Source of the DNA: Perca fluviatilis
Taxonomy: Eukaryota > Chordata > Actinopteri > Perciformes > Percidae
Direction: 5' to 3'
Assembly: GCF_010015445.1 (NCBI RefSeq)
Contig: NC_053128.1
Location: 11,220,340-11,284,339 of the forward strand
Length of the DNA stretch: 64,000 nucleotides
A model generated the notes under the pieces. That model made no database searches and was not told the DNA's origin. It saw only the letters and a list, made by a program, of their open reading frames with translations. Made by a program: the position numbers and the translations under genes. Shown one piece after another: positions 39,586-51,500 of the stretch. Within the stretch, counting starts at the first letter, position 1. Every line of letters starts with the position of its first letter.

Positions 39586-42474
39586 ATACACAGTATCAAA
39601 CACACAAAGCACAACTCTGCAGAAAACATGCATGTCCAGTCTACCACCAATAGAGGGCCAATTTACACCTTTCCTCTAGGACGCTGAAGTGCATTTTAAA
39701 AGGACAAGCTTCAGAGACAACCTCTGAACTCCAGAGTTGACCGGGGGGAGTGGCAGGTCACAAGATCACCAGAGCAGTTGATTCTTGAGACGGTGGCTGC
39801 ACAACGCCGCCTCTGTCTCCCACACACGGCCCCTTCAGTGAATAAGCCCTCCGCCAGGGGCGATGAAACTATATGGACGTGGACATCAGAGGAAAAACAT
39901 CCCTCGTTCCCTCATCAGCCCCCGCTCGCACAGACCGCCGTCGTCGGCAAACCCTTTCCGCAACGCGATCGGCTGTGATTGACTCTTCAGCTGCACGACG
40001 ACGCGAGATGAAGAGGGTGAGCTGCCCCGTGTGTGAAAGGTCAATGTGTCTTTTGGGGCGCAGGCGAGCGCACACTGTGTAAACAAGACAGGCTGAAGGA
40101 TCAATCACGGAGGCCATATTTATTGGCTTAGTTGGCCTAAGAAGTACATCCGCAGGAAACATGATTCGGGACTAATCGCTTAGAGAAAAGGTGGAGGAGA
40201 GGCATAGGAGAGAGAAGAAAACAGACGGGGAGAAAGAGGAAGACAGGTTGGAGAGGAAAGAATGTGTTTTTTTTTATTATTTTATTTTATTTTTTTAGGC
40301 ACACTTTTAAATGAATCCCTGAGTGGACATGCCAGACATGAAAGAGAAAGACAAATTAATTAATTTAAAAAACACAAAGCCATCTTTAGGTGGGCAGCCA
40401 CGATGTATCAGAACTACTAGTGTCCAATTAACTCTAATCCTGTTACGTCGTCTTGTAGATATTCACATAAAACCGAGCTGATGGAAACGCACTCCACTCG
40501 CATTTTATTTTGCCAGAATTTCGGAAATATACGGCCAACTTAGGCAACATTTTTCATGGAAATACAACTAGAGGAAAAGAGAGAGTAACACTGAGAAATT
40601 GCTCTGCAATCTAGGGTGTAACGAGGGAAAACTGGGAAGGAATATCAAATAGACTTTTGAAGATGTGAAAACATTAGGAGATGCTCCATCGAGGGTGTGA
40701 AAGAAGGCAAGTAAAACACTGTCTTTGAGCATTTTGTGTGAATAACTTTCTTGTCATGTATGATTACCAGGTTTGTACGTTCATGCTGAGTGGGTTTGCT
40801 TCTAATTTCCCCTCATTTGTCAGGCATGACTTCCCGGCAGCACACAAACAGGAAGGCAGGGCCCTTTGTCTTCCTGGTTTGTTGCGCTAAGGGACTCGTA
40901 ACATAGAACAGGGAAGTAAACATGCAGAGGAACTACAAACTTGTCACACGGTCTTATTCTGTACACAGGTACGGCTTTGATCATCCTGGATCGTAATAGC
41001 ACACGTTTATATGCACTGAATGACGGAAGCAGCAGCAAATGTGAAGTACCAAAGTCCAAAATCTGTCCAACAAATATTTAAAATGACTAAATTAGATAAA
41101 TAATATGTTTAACTCCTGCAGAACTTGTTCGGAATCCAAATGGAACTTCAATTTCCCAAAAGGTGGACTTGAGACTCAACTAAATTGAAAAATATAATAA
41201 AAGAGAGTCAACAACATAATATATACCCTGTAAGTACATAAAGCTTTTAGTAAAACACACGCGACAAATTGGCATCCACATCAATGGAGACCTGACAGAA
41301 GTCATCCACATGTTCCTCCTCCTCTGACAGAGTTGAAAGGAAGGAAGCTGCTTGCATCCCTCGCACTGTGCAAGTGCAGTCTGATGTACAGTATATGAAG
41401 TAGCGGATAAAACATCTTGAAGGATTAATGATTAATATCAGCCTCTGGTGAAGAGAAAACATAAGAGAGGTTTACAGTCATTTTCATGTCAACCATTTCC
41501 TCCTCGTGAAGCCACTGCTCCACAATTTATCGCTCCTTTCGAAGAAGATTTTTGAAGATCCTCGATAAAAGGAATAGCCCGTTCTCTTGCTACACCCGGA
41601 ACAGCCCCAACAACTGATTATCTTGCGTTGAGTTGAAACGGCTCTCTTGCTGGGACGTGCCTTCCCCTGTTGAGTCAGCAAAATCTGTTCCGCCAGTAAT
41701 CCGGACACCGCTCTGCCTCCCTGCATCGGGTATGTGAATTTTTCCGGGAATCTTTCAATAACTGACATAACACCGGTCTGCTTCTGTTGTTTATGTCATT
41801 CAGACCTGAATCCATTGGGCATTCTGTACATTTCTTGGTGTACGGAGATGTATCAGGTTATGCTTTCATGTCACTCTCTTCATTAACAATTCATTGCAAA
41901 GGAACTTTGAGGAGAGGATGTGATAGGTCATGTGTAGGTGTTATGTGGTCCCACTTGTCCTGATAGGTTGCTGCTGCTGCGTCCATCGTGGCATCTGTCA
42001 GATATATATATATATTTTTTTTTTTTATGTTTGATTGCCAGTGGCAGCATGTTACAGATCTGCCAGCCATGTTGTAGTTCTGAATAATTCGGTTTTGATG
42101 CTGCTGACTTTGTTCTTATGAGGACTAGGGGACAACGGCCGAGCAGATAGAGAGCACCAATCATGACAGCTGTATCAGTAGAATTCCATCTTCAGACTGT
42201 TAAATGCACTTTTATAATTTAACTGGTTTTTGTGCTCTCATTTCAACAGCATGCCACTGAGATGGAGTAGATCAAACTGGGAGATGATCAGTGGGATCCA
42301 GTTTCCAGTCCATCACCCTGTCCAACATTTTGTACACTACGCAGTCATCAGTCTGTTCAGTTTTCAGTTGTAATGTCCAATAAGGACCTTTAGAAGTATT
42401 ATAACTTTATATTTATGTAACTACATAGTACTCCGTTCTTATAACTGAGAGTCAACCTTTTTAGGATGATCCCC
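39586..42474. other. non-coding stretch with a CpG-rich patch
   Basis: No gene recognised. 39788-40080 is CpG-dense (listed separately). The rest is unremarkable, with T-rich runs at 40267-40298 and 42003-42027. Confidence 0.35.
39788..40080. promoter_or_regulatory. CpG-dense patch, candidate regulatory region
   Basis: Roughly 25 CpG pairs occur in under 300 bases, against very few in neighbouring sequence; the densest part is 39900-40015 (GACCGCCGTCGTCGGC, CGCAACGCGATCGGC, CACGACGACGCGAG). No repeat ends were recognised. It could be an unmethylated island with an alternative promoter in the presumed first intron of rxra, or a young GC-rich transposon piece. No TATA box or initiator can be assigned. 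Confidence 0.35.
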
Positions 42475-42477
42475 TTA

Positions 42478-43206
42478 CCCGCAATTTCCACCAACTGGGG
42501 AATGGCTGCGTGTCGGCTCCGTGCTCCGCCGTACTTCAATACCCACCAGGTCCGGATTTGTTGCGGAACGGCTGTGGCCATGACTGACAGCTGAAGTCAC
42601 GAGGACCCACGAGATCTCGCAAATTCATGTATGATCGCGCGATATGGCAGGATGTAGTTTCTATAAACCGAACCACAAAACCAACAACAGCTTCTTTCCA
42701 TCCAGAGGAGTAGAGGGGAAACAACTCTGTGCTGACCTGCTGATCTCCCTTTTTTGTGGAGATTATTGTGATTCTACCATGGGTAAGTACAATATTTATA
42801 ATTATATAATGAACTTATAAAATGCTAAACGTTTATTTTGGGTTTCTTTTTGAATGTATTGGGAAAGTAGTTGGCTGTGTAAATAAAGTTAACTATTGTT
42901 CTTGTTGGTGTAGTGCAGGGAAATATAATCCGCTGTGAGCACGGTGTATTTTATTTTGAAAATTAAACAGATGTTTTATTTTGTTTCTGTGACTTCCTGT
43001 CCCCCACAATCTGCCCTGTGCTGAATTGCTGCGGAGCTCTCCAGCGTCCGGCAAAAATAGAAGCTCTGCGTATCTGCTCCGGAGTCGGAACGCAGCCGTT
43101 CTGCAGTCAGTTAAAACACACAAATTGACTTTATTGTAAACCTATCGACTCCGCCACCGTTCCGGAGTGGATCCGCCGCCGTTCCGCAGTTGGTAGAAAT
43201 TGCGGG
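42478..43206. mobile_element. PIF/Harbinger-like non-autonomous element
   Basis: The ends CCCGCAATTTCCACCAACTG (42478) and CAGTTGGTAGAAATTGCGGG (ending 43206) are inverted with one mismatch. TTA lies on both sides (42475-42477 and 43207-43209), the 3-bp duplication typical of Harbinger elements. Subterminal GGAACGGC/GCCGTTCC motifs repeat in both arms (CCGTTCTGCAG, CCACCGTTCCGGAG, CCGCCGTTCCGCAG). No transposase or Myb-like gene; 729 bp. Confidence 0.85.
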
Positions 43207-43482
43207 TTACGCCAGTACAGACAGGACATGGCTAGACGTGGGGTCTCCACTGATTTCTTGGTAGCAAAGTCAGCACTTAATTTGATCTCCCCTGTGCCAA
43301 TTACTGCATGGAACTGAAAAGTGTCCCTGCATTTCATAATTATTTTCTACAAAAAACAAAACAAAAAAACAAACAAAAAAAAACACACAGCTTTGAAAAC
43401 TAATGGACAAAATAGGTTTTAAAAAGCACACAGCTAAAAAATGTTAGCAGTTTGTTTTCTTTGTTTGCAGTTACAAATTTAA

Positions 43483-43795
43483 GGGGAACTTCACAGATTT
43501 TAGACATACAATTCAGTTTACTTGTTACAAGGAGTAGTAATCAGCCTATTACAGAAATCCTGCATTATAAACTACAGGTGTGGGGTTTCAAAGCAGTGGC
43601 CATTTACGAGGCAGAGGCGGCACTATCCTGTTGCATCATGGAAAATGTAGGATCCAGTGTTTTCTTAGACTGACTGATACTAGAGACTAAAAATAAGGAT
43701 ATTTTGGCATCTGATCCTTTCTTTCTTTTTTAATCTTTCTCCTGTGGGTCTCTCAACTTTATGGAGGGGCAATACTAAATCACCAGAGAACCCCT
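43483..43795. mobile_element. short TTAA-flanked element
   Basis: The left end is TTAA then GGGGAACTTCACAGATTTTAG; the right end is CTAAATCACCAGAGAACCCC followed by TTTAAG. The inverted ends are imperfect. TTAA occurs at 43479-43482 and 43796-43799. The interior includes TTACTTGTTACAAGGAGTAG and is non-coding. From memory it resembles a common fish MITE; piggyBac-type mobility is only inferred. Confidence 0.65.
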
Positions 43796-43799
43796 TTAA

Positions 43800-43920
43800 G
43801 CAAATGCAAGCACTGCATGGATTTGTAGGCCGGAATCGAACCTGCAACCGCCGCGGCGAGGACAGAGCCTCTGTACATGGGGCGCACACTCTACCAGGTG
43901 AGCTACCCAGGAGCCCTATG
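43800..43920 (-). mobile_element. antisense tRNA-derived SINE
   Basis: On the minus strand, the head reads GGGCTCCTGGGTAGCTCACC then TGGTAGAGTGTGCGCCCCAT, and the B box GGTTCGATTCC is the complement of about 43832-43842. It starts directly beside the right end of the TTAA element at 43795. The tRNA-like region is well preserved, but the 3' body is short. No clear target duplication seen. Confidence 0.75.
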
Positions 43921-45266
43921 AATTTGTTGTTTAATGCATTTTCTTTTATATACACATCTTTATATAAATTGTATATGTAAACCTTATTATGCACAAAGTT
44001 GTGGCAACTGAAAACTACGCAAGACATACAAGATGTCTTGCTTTCAACGTAACCATCACAACAACAGAAAAGAACACACGGGTTATGTAAGATTTTATGA
44101 AAATCTACATTACTCGGTTTTGAATTCTGCTGACATGCAAACACGACGTGGTTACAGATTAGCTAACACTCAGAGATAAAAGATCAATCAGACATTTTCC
44201 CAGCCATTAAAGCAGGCCAAAGTCAACTTCTCGTCTCTCCACTTCAGATAGTATCAACCTCTTAAGTGATAAGTGTTGCAGTCAGATAACGAGTTGTAAA
44301 GCTGTGGCATAAATACTGGTTTTAGCACAGAGAATAGAGTACTTCTCAGGGTATAATCATTATGCTACAGTCCTGCTGTGCTCGGGCATTCATTTTTGTA
44401 CTCCCACATACTAAATGTGCTGGGTTCACAAATAATGATTATGGGGACAAGTAGTGAGAGGCAAAATCAACAAATGCTTAATTATGACATAACACCAAGG
44501 TATCATAAGTGATAATAGACTTGTTTGTTTTTCCATTAGCTCTAAATGCTCTTTAAACCCGCGTGACCTTTGGCAGACAGATGGAGGGCAGAAAAACACA
44601 GCGTTCTCTTGCTGTATTCAGCATAATGATGTCCTCTACGCATGCTTCAGTTCACATCACGTTAATCATGTTTCTCCAAGTGTTGTGTGTGCATCTATAT
44701 GCACATCAACAACAGATATGTATGCAGAGCATATCTGTGTCTCCCTCGGTTCATACATGTGTATTTGACACTCTATACTGTCGGTCTGCTCGTCTCGTTT
44801 CGATTCACGCGCCCTGCTGCCGAGCAAAGCCTGAATAATGAAACTAGCGGCGCGTTGGTGTCGGGTGAGAAGCCGCCACCACAATAATCAGGCCCGGCTG
44901 TTGTGTAATCATCAGTCTCATGCACACGTGCCCTGCCGTGTATCACAATACATGGAACAGATGGCAGGGAGGGTGTTTAATAAACACAAATACATGCTCA
45001 TCATCAGTTTGGGTTACAGGCAGCTGCTGCTGCTCCTTTTGCCTTTGACATAGACGCTCAATAAAATCACACCCTGGTGAACTCGCTACGTAGGAGGGAG
45101 GAAAACAAATCACAGCGCAGAAGCCAAACACAAGTCATTTTTGAGGAGGGGGTTGGAACAATGCAGTGACTCAGCTATCCTAATCACTCACCTGGGTGGT
45201 GCGTGCTAAATCTAATCAAGCTATCAGGCACAGCTGGCAGGGCAGAGATGAAGGTCACACATCCTT
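43921..45266. other. non-coding stretch
   Basis: No gene recognised. About 44778-44885 has a cluster of around 13 CpG pairs (CACGCGCCC, AGCGGCGCGTTGGTGTCGGG). It may be a regulatory patch or chance. Confidence 0.3.
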
Positions 45267-45270
45267 TTAA

Positions 45271-45459
45271 AAGTAGCAGAAAGCGAGATAGATTGTTGTT
45301 TTAACTTCTGGCCGCCCGGCACATTCACATGCTGCCTCCCCCATACCATCAACTGTCTCCACCTGTTGCTGATTGGCTGGAATAGCGTTTTGTGACCATG
45401 AGGAGATACTCGCTGAATTTGACAAAAAGTATATTGGATTAACATCGCTTACTATACCT
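45271..45459. mobile_element. possible small TTAA MITE
   Basis: The left border is TTAA (45267-45270) then AAGTAGCAGAAAGCGAGAT. The right border is ATCGCTTACTATACCT then TTAA (45460-45463). The ends agree at most but not all of the first 15 positions when inverted. About 189 bp, non-coding. Confidence 0.45.
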
Positions 45460-45502
45460 TTAAATACAGTGCATACTCTTACACAGATACATGCACATTT
45501 GA

Positions 45503-45538
45503 ACACACACACACATACACATACACACACACACACAC
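45503..45538 (+). repeat. (CA)n microsatellite, interrupted
   Basis: Short CA tract with two T interruptions. Confidence 0.9.
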
Positions 45539-48500
45539 GGCCTCGGGACAGCTTTTCTTTCTGGCATTAAGCCCTTGTCCTGATGCCGTTGTCCCCCCGG
45601 AGATGAGATCTTTGCTTGAGAAGCATTAGCATATAGCAACTAAAAGGTTCCAGGGCCTCTCAATGTTTCATAATATTTAGTGCAAAATCATGTAAATGAT
45701 TAACTCCTTCCTGGGCGAGCCTTCTGTTCCCTTGCGGGGAAGTGTGCAACGCAGGTGAGAGTGTAAGACCCATCCATGGAGACATACATAAAATGTCAGT
45801 GAAACATTCACAGAGCTCAAGGTCTTCAAACAGCTTGTTGAGAGCGAGCAAATAGTTGGCATTTTGGATCAATAACATTTCTCTATTTATCAATGATCAA
45901 AATCTGTGACTTGATCAGCTCGTTGATTGATCATTTTAGCACCGGACACACATGGTACCGGGTCCTGCTGTTTTTGGCTTTGCATGTTAGAAGTACTTGT
46001 TCACATCATGCTGCCCCTCGAACCACCTCAAAGGTTTGTGAACCATGAAATCTTATCAGTACGATTCATAAACTGTCTGGTTGAACTGAACCACACAGCC
46101 CAAACAGTCTGATAAATAACAACCACAGATATGTCAATGCTGAGCCATCAAGTTTGGGCTTTGACTTTGCCCTCCCTTCCCCCCCCCCGTAGGGTCTACA
46201 CCACCCTAACTGGGGATATAACTCTCTCTTTCCCCATTCTCATTTCAAAGTCAAGCCACCAGTGCTGCACAGACACGTTAGTCAATTAGCTCAATGTCAG
46301 TGACTGTAATGGACTTGTGGACATGATGCCCCTGTGGCGTTTGGTGCACTCTTTCACACAGGCTCTACTCCCATCACACAGTCCCATTGACTAAGCCGTC
46401 TGCATGGGCAGACAACTAAAGGTCAACTTTCTGCAACAGTTCCCCAGCCAATGCCCCAGGTCTCCCTGCGCCCAGAGCCCATGGAGAGTGGGCAAGAGCA
46501 CGGCTGGGTTAAAGGATGATTCCAGTTCATTTCTCGCGGTAATCATAACACCGGACTTTCCAAGTCACTTATTGTGCAGTTAGTTGATCGGATTTAACTA
46601 CATTTTATGTGGGAGAGATAATGAAGGCGAATGCTAAAATTATTACCCAAGTCCAGTACTCGCCATCGTTGTGCGCACACTGTTTTCTTGTACAATAAGG
46701 GATTATTACTGACATTTTGGCTGTGCTTACATTTGGTTAGATAATCTGGCTAAACTGTTGGCTTATTTACAGCCTGTATGATTGACTTACTGCTTGTTGT
46801 TGTAGTGATTTTGCTGTGTGATCTTAGCAATTACTCTGTTGAGTACAATGTAATTGTAACTGCTAGAAATGACGATGAGACCGAAGTCGTAGTTAGGGCT
46901 CAAATTCAATACTTTTTAGGCCCTGGCTGAATTGCCTCCTTCGTATCGACGAGTATCCAAAAATGCCTCGTCATTCAAGGCCAAATTTCAATACCTAAGG
47001 TGGAAATCACAGCCAGCATCAGTGAACCAAGCTTCTACCGAGATCTAATAATGCTGCTGATTGGCTGTCTACCATGTACGTCGTAGAGACATGCAGGAAA
47101 AACTCTACGTTACTCACATAGACGGGGCCCCAAGCCCTAGTTGTAGTAAACTGGCTCCATTTTTCCTCCCACCGAAAACAACCACTATGGTCCTCACTTA
47201 GACTTCAAGACTTCCTGCTTTTCAATTGTTGTCCTGTTTATTTGGTAACAGGGGCCAAAGCTTTAGTGTCGCCACAGCGGCCACAGTCTGTTCCTCCAGG
47301 GCCGCCAGCTCCTCAGACCAACATCTAATCCCAACAAGATATTTCCATTAGCTGCTGAATTACCATCACCCCCCCTCCTCCTTTCTCGCTCTCTTTCTTT
47401 CTCAATTCACCTCAAGAAGCGGTTCTCTGTGGAGAAAGCACGTGGGAGTTGCAAACACTTCTCCCCCACTTCCACCTCTCACATCCCAGCATGTACTGGC
47501 CTGCATTAGCACACTCGGGTGGGCCTGTTGCTGTGCAGCAGAGACATGCGACATTGGAAGGTCAGGGCTCTGCCGCCCTATTGCGGGAGTGCAAGGGCGG
47601 ATGGGCAGAAGGGCGCAAGAGCGCGAGGGCAGCGGCTGCACAAGCTGGGGTGACAGGTGCTTCGTTTCTGACCCTTCCACTTCATGAGATCGGCTTCGGT
47701 GACATTCGGATCAAGCACTCTGTTGCGCTACTTCCCCCCCCTAAGCCAGCTATAATGCCAAGCGTGTCAAATCACTTTAGCATCAAAATACCGACAGTCC
47801 CCTTTCCTCTCCCCTCTGCTGAGTCCTCACCCCTCTTTTCTCTCCCTCAACATCCCTCTCTCTCTCCCCCTGCTTCTCCCCCTTACAGAGGCAAGGTGAA
47901 CACCTTGCTTCCCTACCACCTAGTTAACACACAGGCCAGTGAACAAACAAGAAGTTTACTGAGGGGGTAGAAACTCTGCTCTGACATTAAGGTTCAGAGT
48001 GAGATAACATTATAAAAAACAGAAATAAGAAAGTAAAATGCCACGTAATCAAACATTGTGACCCAAAGTCCAAACTGCAAAACTGACATTACAGTTGCTG
48101 AGGCCAAGAAAAATGTTCCCGCATTCTTGTGCTGTTGTTTTCCATCGATACCAAAGCGGCGTCGGATGTTGCAAGCAAAGCATAACAACCAGGAAACACA
48201 TGGTTCAGAGAGAAAATAAGACATGATAAATAAATCACAGAAATTGGCCTCTTCCTTTGGTCTGGCCCTGTCCAAATATCTGGCCCTGCTGCTGTTAGCT
48301 GATCCAGATGTTCTACGCAAACTTTTTGGAAAAACAAAAAGAGGCACCGTAACGGATTGGCATTTCATAAAATGACGTCTTACGCTGCACTCTTGTTCTT
48401 CATCACGTTCATCTATCACAACACATACGACATTCTTTTTTATTGAGGAGTAAATAACTTTTTTTCTTCATTTTATTCTCACGATATATCTCTGTCTGCG

Positions 48501-51500
48501 GTGTATTTTTCTGCACATGAAGAACACATTTCCCACGGTTTGTTTGCACAGTGGAGCGCAGTGTGTCATGAGCCAGCCCAACTATTCTTTTGCAAATGTG
48601 ACACACATGCAATTCTTTCATATCCCAATCCTCCAATGTTTATCCGCGGTTAGAGGAGGCCAGTGCCCGCCAACACTTAGTCAGCCTCGCTGATATAAAC
48701 ATGACACTCAGGATCGGGCTTCAGCAGACAAGAAAGCTGGAGGGACACTGCAGCTTCAGATGTGTTATCAGCTGGCCCGTAAGCAGGGATAGAATCTGGA
48801 CTGAGATATCTGGGTTAAGACGTACATATTCATATATATTCATGCCATTCCTTAATTTGCCCATATATTTCAGCAGCATACCCAACGCGCTTCACCGTGA
48901 TTAACATACTGTTCTGTCTTAGGCAACATGGGGCCTGAAGAATGAGAACTTGCTTATTCATGTATAATTGATGTTAATAAAAAATGCAGGGTTTCATTTT
49001 TTTTCCCCAGATGTAAAGCCTCACACACTGTACTGTAAACCTGGAGAGCTGGGATCTGTGGCAGAGAGAAACTTCCCATCATCTGCGTAAACTGCCTCTG
49101 AGAGAATACATTATCGACGAGCTAAATATACACAAGGATGCGACAGAAAATGAATTTAAAACAAAAGCGCCTGTTTTCGGCTTGAAATAATACAAAGAGC
49201 CCGCTCTGATTTTAAGTGGCAAAAGGAACAATGGATACATTTGTATTCTGCTCACAAATTCATTAGGCGTTAAATTATGCTGTACTCCTGATAATTTACA
49301 TTTAAATGCTGTGTCCTTTGCGCTACCATGACTCAAATTTAAACTTATGATGATAGCCTTTGAGAATTAAAGCGGTTAAAAAATTCAAGTTCAACTCCAC
49401 CGCCCTCAATTACACCGTGGAGATTTACAGTGACTGGTTGATAGCAGAGATACGACCACTTCCTGTCTGCCCCCCCCCCGTGTCCCAGGCTGCCTGCTCA
49501 CCTTGCTCTCTGCTGAGTTTGAGCTGTAACAATAGAGATAGCATTTCACTCTGATGGTGCCGCTGGGGGATTATAGGCTCAGAGAGTTATCAAAGGCTTA
49601 GTCGCTCTGATTTGGAGTGACCCGCTGTGGATTGGCTGCCGTCACTCTGTGCCAGCATGGAGACCTCCATCTCTGCCGATGCGCCATAGCCGCTGCTGCA
49701 CCAGGGGCCGTGTCACTTGGGGCAATCCCATTGGCAGGTATGATGGACAGGTATTATGGGTATGCAGTGAACCCCCGTAAAAAGGAGTAATGGTTCTCAC
49801 TACAAAGAGCGTAATTCAATTGTGAAGCATTATTCTGCATTAATCAAAGGATTTTATAATAACAACTGATCAATTGACTATGTTTAGTAGACACAAGAGT
49901 GCAGTTCTACAGTTCTCCTAGCTAAATAGGGGAATTTTAGCATCTTTCTTTTGCAGCCTTCAACGTTTCCAAACTTACCAGGAGGTTGTTTCAGCAGAAA
50001 AGCTCTGCTAAGCCCACTGTACTGAGTCAAAGCCAAGTCAAGCCAAGCCAAGCCAAATACAGAGCTAAAAGTAGATACAGTATATTTGTCAGTTGGGCAG
50101 AAACATGACTCCAAATTGAATGCTAATGTTGTTACGGGTCTGCTGGATGTGTAACCAAAAAAAAAAATAATTCAATCAAGGCTTAATTTTTTACCCTTTC
50201 ATTATACTTGAGGGTTTGGAAATAAAGCCAAACACATTGCTTTAAAATTTAAACAAAAAGATGTGCCCTTTTAGTTTACATTAAATAAAAAATGTTATAT
50301 TTACACTTTGCCTTTTAAAATTTGCCTCAATTTTTTAAAATAGACAAAGAAATCGTATATTTTTATGAACATCTATCTGGCACGTGAAGTTTTGTATATA
50401 TGCTGCTACGAAGTTCTTTTCAATTAGATGTCAGATGTCTCAACAGACAGCCCTATTTGGTTAAATCACAGAATAGGGAGGGATACTTATCAAGCCGGAT
50501 CTTAGCACACTTTCATTGTTTTTGTTTACGTATAAGGGACCAGGAAAGGCATTAAAATCTCCTCCTGGTAATATTTCATTAGATTACATTCCTGCTTCCC
50601 ATTCAACCCATTTCATTTTTTACAACAAATGCATAAAGCCTCCTTCAAATATCAGGGACTTTGAAATCATTTCAAAGAGCAGCATGAGGAGTTTGTATAT
50701 CTTGGGAACTGCAGCCAATACATCTCACAGTATCTGATAAGTTTAATATGAATTTAAACATCCAATTAACTGAACAGTTTGGCAGTTCTTATCCCAGTTA
50801 GGACAAACTCCAGTCCTATGGCCTCCAGTAAACCTCCTATTATCTTTTTAAGAAAATGCAGGGATTAGCCGGTTGCTACTTCAGATGAGTCTGGAAAAGT
50901 CTGTGAGTTTGTGTATGCAAAATAATCTGTAGTGTGTGTTCTGAATGAATGGGGGCCAGGTCCCATAATCTGCAACTCGGCGTCCTCTGGCCCCTCTGGC
51001 TCCTGACCTAACAGGAAGCAGCCAGCGAGAGCGCCGACTCCGGCCAGCCAATTAGAGTGCGGGGGAGAACAGAGCATGCTGAGGCTAACGAGCTGCCTCT
51101 CTGTGACCCTCCTCACCTCCGCAGGACCCCGCGATGGGAAACATGAGGAGCCGGGAGTCACTTTTTAACCCCCCACCCAACCTCTCTCTCTTTAGCCTCC
51201 TTCGCCCCCCACCCCCCCACTAGTCTCAAACCCTGCTGTGTGACCACAAGGTCTACAAACACATGCTGCCTCTCTCCAGAGGCCCACCACATGGCTTTTT
51301 ACTGCTGTGCTGATGCTAAAAAGCGCCACACAGAAAAACAATGAGCGGGTACAGACACATTCCTTGGACGGAGTTGGAGCTGTGTCACTTGCATTTCCCT
51401 GTAGTTAACTCTGGCCCTGTTCTGGATGGAGGGGCTATGGAGCCTCTTTCAAAGTGAGTTCCAAATTAATTGGCAGAATTTGTGAGGCAGTGAGATAATT

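Noticed and set aside
39869..40162. Arg-rich 97-residue open frame on the minus strand
   Set aside because: Overlapping open frames exist on both strands, as expected for CpG-rich DNA poor in stop codons; no recognisable domain.
43820..43920. Possible tRNA gene on the minus strand
   Set aside because: Same reasoning: a SINE head with additional non-tRNA sequence and no proper acceptor stem.
47449..47970. 173-residue Pro/Ser-rich open frame
   Set aside because: Low-complexity C/T-rich 3' half, overlapping frames, and no splice signals consistent with a known gene.
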